A DNA stretch of 64,000 nt, from assembly GCF_025949665.1 (NCBI RefSeq), contig NZ_JAPDFT010000001.1, positions 1,736,001 to 1,800,000 on the forward strand, given 5' to 3'. A model generated the notes under the pieces. The model saw only the letters and a program-made list of their open reading frames with translations, was not told the DNA's origin and searched no databases. This DNA comes from Chryseobacterium viscerum (GTDB lineage Bacteria; Bacteroidota; Bacteroidia; Flavobacteriales; Weeksellaceae). The position numbers were made by a program, and so were the translations under genes. The number at the start of each line of letters is the position of its first letter. Positions within the stretch are counted from its first letter, which is position 1. This document shows, piece by piece, positions 25,430-32,900 of the stretch.

Positions 25430-26407
25430 ATGAAATATATAAAACAATCAATACTGTTAGTTGCTTCAACAATCGTTCTGATGTCATTTTCTGATCATGA
25501 TAAGGATAAAAGGGCAAAAAAAGATCAATCTGAAACAAAAATTCTAACAAAAAAACAATGGCCAAATGGAGCTCAATTGGTGATTTCCGTTTCTATGCAG
25601 TTTGAAACAGGCGGACAGCCTGAAGGCGCTGAAAGTCCTTTCAGTAGTACTCCACTTCCTAAAGGCAACCCGGATCTTCCGGCAGAAAGCTGGTATCGTT
25701 ACGGAGGAAATGAAGGAATTTACAGAATGCTGGATCTATGGAAAAAATATGACATTAAAGTAACTTCCCATGTAGTGGGAACAGCAGCGGAAAAGTATCC
25801 GGAAGTGGCAAAAGCTATTGCAAACGGAGGTCATGAAATTGCAGCTCATGGTTTTACCTGGGATAATCAGTGGAATAAGAATTATGCTGACGAACTGAAT
25901 TTTGTAAAGAAAGGTGTAGATGCTGTTGAAAAAATTACAGGCCAGAAAGCTGTTGGCTATAACTGTAACTGGCTCAGAAGAAGCCCGAATACCCTTAAAG
26001 TGTTACAGGATCTTGGTTTTCTGTATCATATTGATGATTTAAGCCATGATGAACCTTTTATTACCAAAGTAAAAGGGAAAAATTTTGTTGTTATTCCTTA
26101 TACCCTTCGTAACAATGATATCGTCAATATTGAAGGAAAACACTGGAGCCCTGATCAGTTTTTAAACCAATTGAAATTTGAATTCGACCGTCTTTATGAA
26201 GAAGGAGCTTCCAAAAGAAGAATGATGAGCATCAGCTTTCACGACAGAATCGGTGGAACTCCTGCAATGATGCATGCTATGGAGGAATTTATTAAATATA
26301 CTAAAGAAAAACAAGGGGTAGTCTTTATGAGAAAGGATGATATTGCCAAAATGGTTATAAATGATCCTGACACTCTTGTTGATAACAGTGAAGAAAAGTT
26401 TAACTAA
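25430..26407 (+). CDS. PuuE-like polysaccharide-deacetylase-family protein, exported
   Basis: The protein is 325 residues from the ATG at 25430 (MKYIKQSILLVAS), which begins a signal or lipid-free export peptide. The longer frame from 25295 overlaps the divergent AraC gene and is rejected. The NodB-type fold is of the PuuE/allantoinase-like branch: SVSMQFETGGQ replaces the usual TFDDGP motif, as in PuuE-type EEGGE. YGGNEGIYRMLDLWKKY, then GGHEIAAHGFTW, RSPNTLKVLQDLGFLYHIDD and SFHDRIGG follow in family order. It probably hydrolyses a cyclic amide or N-acyl substrate outside the cytoplasm. Confidence 0.78.
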   Translation: MKYIKQSILLVASTIVLMSFSDHDKDKRAKKDQSETKILTKKQWPNGAQLVISVSMQFETGGQPEGAESPFSSTPLPKGNPDLPAESWYRYGGNEGIYRMLDLWKKYDIKVTSHVVGTAAEKYPEVAKAIANGGHEIAAHGFTWDNQWNKNYADELNFVKKGVDAVEKITGQKAVGYNCNWLRRSPNTLKVLQDLGFLYHIDDLSHDEPFITKVKGKNFVVIPYTLRNNDIVNIEGKHWSPDQFLNQLKFEFDRLYEEGASKRRMMSISFHDRIGGTPAMMHAMEEFIKYTKEKQGVVFMRKDDIAKMVINDPDTLVDNSEEKFN

Positions 26408-26510
26408 GTAAAGAAGCGGGAAGCTGGAGGAAAGAAGGTATTGAAGTCTGCAAAGTACTTTTATGACCTGTATAATTTCCTTCTTCGGTCTTCCATCCAA
26501 AAATACCTTT

Positions 26511-26900
26511 ATGAATAATACAAAAACAGCCTATTTTTTCCTTCGCGTGTCTATGGGAATTAACCTTTTAGGGCACGGATTGGTTCGTCTTGTAAAACTA
26601 CAGGACTTTGCATCAGGAATGATGAAAGGTTTTGAAACAAGCTGGCTTCCACAGCCATTGGTACACCTGTTCGGGATTACACTCCCCTTTTTAGAATTGA
26701 TGATCGGATTACTGCTGATGGTTGGTTTTAAAACCCGCATTGCCACTATAGCTGGCGCATCCCTGATTATCCTGCTGCTTTTTGGATGCAGTACGGTTGA
26801 AAATTGGGAAGCCATGGGAATTCAGATGATCTATGCAGGTTTGTTTTACATCCTGATCAGCAGAATAGAAGACAATTATCTGGCTTTAGACAGGAAATGA
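26511..26900 (+). CDS. DoxX-family membrane protein
   Basis: The protein is 129 residues from the ATG at 26511 (MNNTKTAYFFLRV). The ATG at 26463 adds a sequence without family character. Four transmembrane segments carry DoxX signatures: GINLLGHGLVRL in the first, FLELMIGLLLMVGFKTRIA in the second and third. DoxX proteins are linked to redox or quinone-related stress responses, but the biochemical role is uncertain. It lies 103 bp after the PuuE-like gene on the same strand and may be co-expressed with it. Confidence 0.75.
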   Translation: MNNTKTAYFFLRVSMGINLLGHGLVRLVKLQDFASGMMKGFETSWLPQPLVHLFGITLPFLELMIGLLLMVGFKTRIATIAGASLIILLLFGCSTVENWEAMGIQMIYAGLFYILISRIEDNYLALDRK

Positions 26901-26917
26901 TAAAAGAAAATTCTAAG

Positions 26918-26990
26918 AGCCGGGTAAGTAAAGAAAACGAAGAGAATACTATATTATTCAAACATTGTTAGCTTTTTTTTCCCGGCTTTT
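26918..26990 (+). terminator. Possible long-loop terminator
   Basis: AGCCGGG (26918-26924) can pair with CCCGGCT (26981-26987), which is followed by a T run. The loop is 56 nt, so this is weak as an intrinsic terminator. Confidence 0.35.
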
Positions 26991-27134
26991 TTATGTCATC
27001 AGAGATTATGTTACAACTTCCATGGATTTAGCTACCTTGTTTTTATAATTATGCCCGAATTTTGCATCATAAATAATAGCGACTGAAAATATTCTATTTA
27101 TTTTGAACGCAATACATAACCCTCAAAATTAGAA

Positions 27135-28073
27135 ATGATGCAAACCATATTAGGAGCCAATGGACAGATTGGTGAAGAACTGGCAAGAGAACTGAAAAGA
27201 AATTATACTTCAGACATCCGCATTGTCAGCAGAAATGCTAAAAAAGTAAATGATACTGATACTATTTTTTCTGCAGATTTATCAGACAGAGAAAAAGCTA
27301 TAGAAGCCGTGAAAGGAAGCGAGATTGCTTATTTCACACTTGGACTTCCTATGGATACAGATCTGTGGGAAAAGCAATTCCTGGTGATTTTGAAAAACGT
27401 CATTGAAGCCTGTAAAATCAATGGTACCAAACTGGTTTTTTTTGACAATACCTATATGTACCCTCAAAATAATGAGGTCTTAACGGAACAAACCCCATTC
27501 TCTCCTGTAGGAAGAAAAGGAATGGTGAGAAAACGGATGACGGAAATGCTTTTAAAAGAAATGGAAGCAGGAACAATAGAGGCTGTCATCTGCAGAGCTC
27601 CTGAATTTTATGGACCGGGAAAAACTCAAAGTATTACCAATAGTCTTATTTTCAATGCAATTAAAGAAGATAAAAAACTAAAAGTTCCTTTGAGAGACAG
27701 TAAGCTGCGAAGCCTGATCTGGACTCCTGATGCAAGCCGTGCAACAGCTTTAATAGGAAATACACCTGATGCCTATAAACAGACATGGCATTTACCGGTA
27801 GATGATCATAAACTGAATTATGAAGAGTTCATTGCTTTGGTTTCTCAGATTTATGGTAAAGAATTTAAGTATTCTGTAATTCCGAAACTGGCTTTTAAAA
27901 TAGGATCTTTATTCAACAAAAATGCAAAAGAATTACTGGAACTGCTTCCAAGATATGGGTATGATAACCTTTTTGATGATTCAAAATTCAGAAAAAGATT
28001 TCCGGAATTTCAGGTAACCACTTACAGACAGGGAATTGAGCAGATAAAAAAAGAACAGCAGACGGCAAAATAA
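27135..28073 (+). CDS. NAD(P)-binding epimerase/dehydratase-family protein
   Basis: The 312-residue protein of the extended or atypical SDR type has an N-terminal Rossmann motif TILGANGQIGEEL (G-x-x-G-x-x-G) and an acidic strand ADLSDREKA. A membrane- or ligand-facing segment FFDNTYMYPQNN follows, where the canonical YxxxK is not clearly kept. It resembles NAD-dependent epimerase/dehydratase proteins that act on ketones or quinones. It probably starts at the first or second of two consecutive ATGs. It is upstream of an AraC-type regulator and a DJ-1-like gene. The reaction is unknown. Confidence 0.75.
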   Translation: MMQTILGANGQIGEELARELKRNYTSDIRIVSRNAKKVNDTDTIFSADLSDREKAIEAVKGSEIAYFTLGLPMDTDLWEKQFLVILKNVIEACKINGTKLVFFDNTYMYPQNNEVLTEQTPFSPVGRKGMVRKRMTEMLLKEMEAGTIEAVICRAPEFYGPGKTQSITNSLIFNAIKEDKKLKVPLRDSKLRSLIWTPDASRATALIGNTPDAYKQTWHLPVDDHKLNYEEFIALVSQIYGKEFKYSVIPKLAFKIGSLFNKNAKELLELLPRYGYDNLFDDSKFRKRFPEFQVTTYRQGIEQIKKEQQTAK

Positions 28074-28128
28074 TCACGTTAAAAATAGGTAACTTAGAAA
28101 AACGAACACCACAACCGAAGGACAAAAC

Positions 28129-28151
28129 ATTCCCCTCCTATGGAAGGGCGG
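28129..28151 (+). repeat. Partial copy of a dispersed repeat
   Basis: ATTCCCCTCCTATGGAAGGG followed by CGG resembles the left part of the repeat unit at 35880-35936. The 36-bp core present in the two fuller copies is absent here. Confidence 0.45.
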
Positions 28152-28166
28152 TAAAAAAGAAATAAA

Positions 28167-29075
28167 ATGAAAGCTCCTGAAAAAGTAACCTCCATTACAG
28201 CACTACACAAATATCTGAAGTTGAAAAGACCTTCCAACCCTTTGATCAGTGTGTTTGATTTTAATGAAGTGAATGTAGATCCGGAAACTATTCTGAGTGC
28301 GGTGACTACAGATTTTTATGTGATTTCTATTAAAAAAGATTGTGCAGGAAGATGCAAATACGGACAGCACTATTATGATTTTGAGGATGGAATCATGTAT
28401 TTTATTGCTCCTCATCAGGTTCTGCAGTTTGAAGATATTCTGCTTTCTGAGGTTAGGGGAAGTGTATTGGTTATTCACCCCGATTTCCTGCAGGGATATC
28501 CGTTGGCTTCTGTTATAAAAGAGTATGGATACTTCTCTTATTCTGCCAATGAAGCGTTGTATCTCTCCGAAAAAGAAGAAAAATCTATAACGGATATTCT
28601 GGACAATATCAATAGGGAGATTGAAGCCAATATGGATGGTTTTACTCAGGATTTATTGGTATCCAACATTGATTTGCTGTTAAAATACTGTGACAGATTC
28701 TACAACCGTCAGTTTTTAACCCGAAAAAAAGTGAATCATGATCTTTTGACTCAGCTTGAAACGTTACTCGATGATTATTTTAAAAATGAAAAACTGTTGA
28801 TCAATGGGATTCCCACCGTGCAGTTCGTAGCAGCACAAATGAATATAAGCCCTAATTATCTGAGTGACATGCTGAGAGTCCATACAGGACAAACAACGCA
28901 GCAGCATATTCAGAACAGAATGATTGAAAAGGCAAAAGAGCTGCTTTCTACCACCACAATGTCCGTTTCTGAAATTGCCTATAATTTAGGATTTGAACAT
29001 CCCCAGTCTTTTCACCGCTTATTTAAAAACCAGACGGCTGTTTCTCCATTGGAGTTCAGAAAGTCTTTTAATTAA
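28167..29075 (+). CDS. AraC-family transcriptional regulator
   Basis: The 302-residue regulator is of the same subfamily as the one at 6603. It has an N-terminal sensor region (about 1-195, with IAPHQVLQFED) and a C-terminal double helix-turn-helix ending SVSEIAYNLGFEHPQSFHRLF. It sits between an SDR-like gene and a DJ-1/PfpI gene on the same strand, with the DJ-1 gene starting 7 bp after its stop. Regulation of these redox-type neighbours is inferred. Confidence 0.87.
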   Translation: MKAPEKVTSITALHKYLKLKRPSNPLISVFDFNEVNVDPETILSAVTTDFYVISIKKDCAGRCKYGQHYYDFEDGIMYFIAPHQVLQFEDILLSEVRGSVLVIHPDFLQGYPLASVIKEYGYFSYSANEALYLSEKEEKSITDILDNINREIEANMDGFTQDLLVSNIDLLLKYCDRFYNRQFLTRKKVNHDLLTQLETLLDDYFKNEKLLINGIPTVQFVAAQMNISPNYLSDMLRVHTGQTTQQHIQNRMIEKAKELLSTTTMSVSEIAYNLGFEHPQSFHRLFKNQTAVSPLEFRKSFN

Positions 29076-29082
29076 TGATATC

Positions 29083-29784
29083 ATGATGAAAACTATCTTA
29101 TTAATTGTAACAAACATAGAACAATATGCCAGTGGTCATCTTAAAACCGGATTATGGCTGAGCGAGCTTACCCATATTTACCACGCGGCAAAGGAGAAAG
29201 GATGGAAGATTACCATAGCTTCTCCTAAAGGTGGAAATACTCCTATTGACCCGGAAAGTCTGAAACCTCTGGTGCTTGACGGTATTTCAAAAAGTTATTA
29301 TGAAAATCCGGTATTTATGAATGAATTGGCTCAGACAAAAAGCCTTGATATGGTAAAAAATGATTCCTTCGACTGTATTTATCTTGCGGGAGGACATGCT
29401 ACCATGTATGATTTTCCTGATAATACTACTTTACAGGAGATTCTCAGAGATCAGTATGAAAGCAATAAAATGGTTGCTGCGATTTGTCATGGGGTCGGAG
29501 GATTACTGAACGTAAGACTTTCGGATGGAGAATATATGATTAAAGGTAAAGCTGTTACCGGATTTGACTGGTTTGAAGAAACATTGGCAAGAAGAAAAAA
29601 TGAAGTTCCTTTTAATCTTGAAGAAGCTCTTAAACAGCGGAATGTACATTACAGAAAAGCATTTATTCCTATGACTTCCAATGTTGTAGTTGATGGCAGT
29701 TTGATTACCGGACAAAATCCATTTAGCTCTAAAGAAATGGCTAAAGTAGTAGTTTCTGAACTTGAAAAACAGGCATTCATGTAG
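29083..29784 (+). CDS. DJ-1/PfpI-family protein (HSP31-like)
   Basis: The protein is 233 residues from the ATG at 29083, just after the AraC stop. The frame upstream of this ATG overlaps the AraC gene and is rejected. Class I glutamine-amidotransferase-like fold: LLIVTNIEQYASGH at the start, YLAGGHATMYDF in the middle, and the nucleophile elbow AAICHGVGGLL with the reactive Cys and an adjacent His. The length and the long insert after the elbow point to the HSP31-like branch, which handles glyoxals or misfolded proteins. The actual activity is untested. Confidence 0.85.
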   Translation: MMKTILLIVTNIEQYASGHLKTGLWLSELTHIYHAAKEKGWKITIASPKGGNTPIDPESLKPLVLDGISKSYYENPVFMNELAQTKSLDMVKNDSFDCIYLAGGHATMYDFPDNTTLQEILRDQYESNKMVAAICHGVGGLLNVRLSDGEYMIKGKAVTGFDWFEETLARRKNEVPFNLEEALKQRNVHYRKAFIPMTSNVVVDGSLITGQNPFSSKEMAKVVVSELEKQAFM

Positions 29785-29806
29785 AAGGCAGCTATGAATA
29801 TTTTAC

Positions 29807-29814
29807 TATATTTG
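29807..29814 (+). promoter_or_regulatory. -7 promoter element upstream of the small membrane-type gene
   Basis: TATATTTG matches TAnnTTTG exactly, ahead of the ORF at 29825. If used, transcription starts near 29820, leaving almost no leader before the first ATG. Translation might therefore begin at the later ATG at 29888. Confidence 0.4.
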
Positions 29815-29824
29815 TTTTAATTCT

Positions 29825-30205
29825 ATGGTATTTATGGGGGAAAGAAATGGATTATGGCGGTATATACAGGTATTTAATGTATTTTTAATGCTAGTCCATT
29901 TGGTGATCCTAAAAACTGAAAATTCCCAATTTTCTTCTATCAAAATCAAACAAAATTACAGTCAGGAAGAGACATCTCATAAAAAATGTAATAAAATTAA
30001 TCTCGAAGAAAACAACAGAACTCCAATAAAGTGCAACAGTAATTATTGTTCCGGCTTTTCTCTGTTTTTTACCGCTTCTTTTCATTCTTTTGCATTTGAA
30101 AAATTTATGGATCAGGAAATCCATAACCGCTATTTTTTGTATGATGATCCACCCTATTATTCATTTTTTAATTCTATCTGGATTCCTCCCAAAATAAAAA
30201 TGTAG
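29825..30205 (+). CDS. Small hypothetical protein with an N-terminal hydrophobic segment
   Basis: The 126-residue ORF has a hydrophobic stretch near the start (YIQVFNVFLMLVHLVILK), a polar middle with CNSNYCSG, and a conserved-looking aromatic tail ending FFNSIWIPPKI. I associate similar tails with small uncharacterised Bacteroidota proteins located beside DoxX or efflux genes, but cannot name a family. Two candidate starts exist (29825 and 29888). The DoxX gene follows after 132 bp. Confidence 0.45.
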   Translation: MVFMGERNGLWRYIQVFNVFLMLVHLVILKTENSQFSSIKIKQNYSQEETSHKKCNKINLEENNRTPIKCNSNYCSGFSLFFTASFHSFAFEKFMDQEIHNRYFLYDDPPYYSFFNSIWIPPKIKM

Positions 30206-30267
30206 ATTTCAGATACCCGTAAAGAACACGATCTGAAATTAACAAACAGAATCCTATTATTTAATCA

Positions 30268-30312
30268 ACATCACATGACCAGCTATTGTTCATGGTTTTG
30301 TCATGTTGATGT
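30268..30312. repeat. Hairpin before the DoxX gene
   Basis: ACATCACATGAC (30268-30279) and GTCATGTTGATGT (30300-30312) form a 12-bp stem with a one-base bulge and a 20-nt loop. It could be a terminator of the preceding gene or part of the DoxX leader. No T run follows. Confidence 0.4.
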
Positions 30313-30337
30313 AATCAATCAATGAATTAAAAAAATA

Positions 30338-30826
30338 ATGAAAACAATACTATCAAACCTCGAAAAAAATACAGTCAGCATCTATGTAATTTGTAGAATA
30401 TTAATTGGATTATTCTTTTTTATAGCAGGTTTCAATAAACTTTTCCATCCTATTTTTCAGGGGTATATGTTCAATACCATCAGTACTATAGGATTTCCAT
30501 TTCCTCAGTTTACCGCCAATTTTACCGCTTTTTGTGAATGTATATTCGGTTTATTTTTAATGCTGGGCTTTTGGACAAGAATAAGCTCTGCATTTTTAAT
30601 CATCATTATACTTGTTGCCTTATTTACGCATGATCTGAGTTCCATTCCAAAGGAACTTATTCCTATAAAATCTGAAACCGGAGTATATGAAATGGATCCT
30701 TTTACATGGCTGAGTTATTTCCTTTATTTACCTCAGGTACTGTATCTTTTGTTCCTGCTCCTCTTCTTGTTTCAGGGTTGCACAGGATTTGGAATTGATA
30801 TTTTAAAAAAAACAGATCTTAAATAA
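30338..30826 (+). CDS. DoxX-family membrane protein
   Basis: The 162-residue integral membrane protein has four to five transmembrane segments. DoxX-like features are RILIGLFFFIAGFNKLFHP in the first segment and CECIFGLFLMLGFWTRISS in the next, including the conserved Glu and Arg. It is longer than the DoxX protein at 26511 and not closely similar to it. The function is uncertain; members are tied to redox and respiratory processes. A strong terminator follows. Confidence 0.78.
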   Translation: MKTILSNLEKNTVSIYVICRILIGLFFFIAGFNKLFHPIFQGYMFNTISTIGFPFPQFTANFTAFCECIFGLFLMLGFWTRISSAFLIIIILVALFTHDLSSIPKELIPIKSETGVYEMDPFTWLSYFLYLPQVLYLLFLLLFLFQGCTGFGIDILKKTDLK

Positions 30827-30838
30827 TTAATTAGTTTA

Positions 30839-30862
30839 AGCAGCTCTTTTTTAAGAGCTGCT
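30839..30862 (+). terminator. Terminator of the DoxX gene
   Basis: AGCAGCTCTT (30839-30848) pairs perfectly with AAGAGCTGCT (30853-30862) around a 4-nt loop and is followed by TTTTT. Confidence 0.88.
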
Positions 30863-30869
30863 TTTTTGT

Positions 30870-31377
30870 TGGATAATCGCAAAGGCGAAAGGTGTTTTAA
30901 AATATATAATTAGGTGCAGGAAATCAGAGATTTTTAGTAAGAGATGTGTTATAAATTTTCTCGCAGATAAAACAGATTACGCAGATTTATATAAATATCT
31001 GCGTAATCTGCAAAATCAGCGTGAGATAAAAAAAACTATGCTCTATTCTACTTTATAGGAGATAAAACCCTTGCGCCTTTGCATACCTTAAACATACAAA
31101 AGCATACTGTTTAAAAAAGTACTTAAAATAGAAAAACGCAAAGTTTTAATGGTTTCAGATTTTTACTAAAAATGAGTAATGATAGTGTCAACAGACCATA
31201 TCATTTATTTTCCCCCTTTGATTTCTCAAATTAAAGTAAAACATTAAAATCTTTGCGTTAGATATAAGTATGCTTAGAAAAAATTAATGTAATTGATTCA
31301 AGCTTTGCTCCCTTAAAATATTAAGAATTAACACATCAAATCTTTGCGTTTAAAACCATACTTTTTACAACCGTCTT
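30870..31377. repeat. Repeat-rich spacer without a gene
   Basis: About 500 bp hold no plausible gene. The short string CTTTGCG or its complement CGCAAAG recurs: near 30878, 31135, 31245 and 31340, with a related GCGCCTTTGC near 31075. A long imperfect palindrome (30959-31026) is listed separately. The pattern resembles dispersed non-coding repeats found between transcription units in Chryseobacterium-like genomes. Confidence 0.5.
30959..31026. repeat. Imperfect palindromic repeat
   Basis: The left arm (30959-30986, with CAGATTACGCAGAT) and right arm (30997-31026, with ATCTGCGTAATCTG) pair over a 14-bp perfect core. Their outer parts pair imperfectly, and the loop is about 10 nt. It looks like a REP-type palindromic unit. 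Confidence 0.65.
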
Positions 31378-32895
31378 TTATGACAAAAGGGATTTTGCTA
31401 TTGTAATAAGACTCATAAGGATTACTACTATTCCAACCACAACAAACATTTTCTTCGTTGGAAGTTTTGAGGTCAACATTGCTGAAAATGGAGCCGTAAA
31501 AACGCCACCCAGCAAAAGTCCCAAAACAATATTCCAGTGATGAATTCCAATCGTGAAAATGAATGTAATGGCACTTGTTATCGTCAATAAAAACTTGGCC
31601 ACGGTAGAACTTCCTACTACATAACGGGGAATTCTTCCCTCCTTAATCAGTGTTCCGGTCACCAATGGCCCCCAACCGCCTCCTGCAAAGGAATCAATAA
31701 AACCGCCTACCAGTCCCAATACTCTGAGATTTGTTTTTCGTTTGGTTTTAGCTTGCCCTGATTTTTTATCTTTGAACGCATTTCTTAAGATATTGATCCC
31801 AAGGTATAATGTGTAGCAGGCAATAATAGGTTTTATAATATGAGCATAATGTTCGCCATAATGAGACAGCGTTAAAGCACCTATGATAGAACCTACAATA
31901 GCCAGCGGGAATAATACCCATACCATTTTTTTATTGACATTTCCCAGTTTATAATGACTGAAACTTCCGGCAGCAGTAGTAAAAGACTCCGCAGAATGGA
32001 TGCTTGCACTCACAACAGGTGGCGGAACATTTAGCAGTAAAAGTATAGTGGTACATATCACTCCATACCCCATTCCCATAGATCCGGCAACAATTTCTGC
32101 CATGAAACCGGCAAACAGCATCCAGTAAAAAATATGACCATCCTTATTCAGAAAATACTGAATATCACCGGAAAGATTGAACTGGTACACCACAAGCCCA
32201 AATAACCCGAAAAGAAGCAAAACTCCAATAATTGCAAGGTAAATATTAGCTTTTCTCTGAGCGGTTTTGGTAATATTGATGAGCTTTTCAATTTCCATGT
32301 CCGGTTTTGCAGCAACTTTTCCGTCAGACAGATATTCTGTAGTAATTTTGTTGAGTTCTTTAACCTTATAATTGAAATCTCCGGTGAGCTGATTGCGAAT
32401 ATTCTGCATATTATCCAATACATGATCCATTTCATCTGGAATAACTTCTGTAAAAGTTTCCCTTAATCTTTTAGCAATGGTCGGGGACTTTCCGTTGGTG
32501 GAAATGGCAATTTTGAGACTTCCTTTTTTAACAATGGAACCTAAATAAAAATCACACAAATCCGGCTTGTCTGCAATATTGACCAGCACATTTTTTTTCT
32601 GGGCTTTTTCTCTGATTTCCCCTGCTAATTCAATATCATTTACCGCAATGATGGCAAGATCAGTATCATTAAAATCAAGATCATTGTAGGTTCTTTCGTG
32701 CAGAGTTATATTGGAAAACTGATTTTGTAAAGTTTTTACCTCAGGGATAATTTCCTGCGCTACCAGTCTGATGGAAGTTTCCGGTGAATTACCCAGTACA
32801 GATTCCAGTTTTTCAAGAGCTACCTTGCCGCCGCCGATGACCAGCAGTGACAGGTTTTCAAGTTTTAAAAATATGGGATATAATGAATTGCTCAT
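31378..32895 (-). CDS. Siroheme-synthase N-domain fused to a TauE/SafE (TSUP) transporter
   Basis: This 505-residue protein joins two normally separate functions. Residues 1-200 match the precorrin-2 dehydrogenase/ferrochelatase part of CysG/Met8: LLVIGGGKVALEKLE, then NDTDLAIIAVND, NIADKPDLCDFYLGS and ISTNGKSPTIAKRLRE. A linker follows to about 215. From there an integral membrane part has about eight segments, with the TSUP repeats EIVAGSMGMGYGVI and GGFIDSFAGGGWGPLV. It would complete siroheme for CysI while moving sulfite, sulfate or another sulfur anion. It starts 5 bp after the upstream TonB receptor gene. No frameshift is seen; the fusion is continuous. Confidence 0.87.
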   Translation of the reverse strand: MSNSLYPIFLKLENLSLLVIGGGKVALEKLESVLGNSPETSIRLVAQEIIPEVKTLQNQFSNITLHERTYNDLDFNDTDLAIIAVNDIELAGEIREKAQKKNVLVNIADKPDLCDFYLGSIVKKGSLKIAISTNGKSPTIAKRLRETFTEVIPDEMDHVLDNMQNIRNQLTGDFNYKVKELNKITTEYLSDGKVAAKPDMEIEKLINITKTAQRKANIYLAIIGVLLLFGLFGLVVYQFNLSGDIQYFLNKDGHIFYWMLFAGFMAEIVAGSMGMGYGVICTTILLLLNVPPPVVSASIHSAESFTTAAGSFSHYKLGNVNKKMVWVLFPLAIVGSIIGALTLSHYGEHYAHIIKPIIACYTLYLGINILRNAFKDKKSGQAKTKRKTNLRVLGLVGGFIDSFAGGGWGPLVTGTLIKEGRIPRYVVGSSTVAKFLLTITSAITFIFTIGIHHWNIVLGLLLGGVFTAPFSAMLTSKLPTKKMFVVVGIVVILMSLITIAKSLLS

Positions 32896-32900
32896 CCTGA

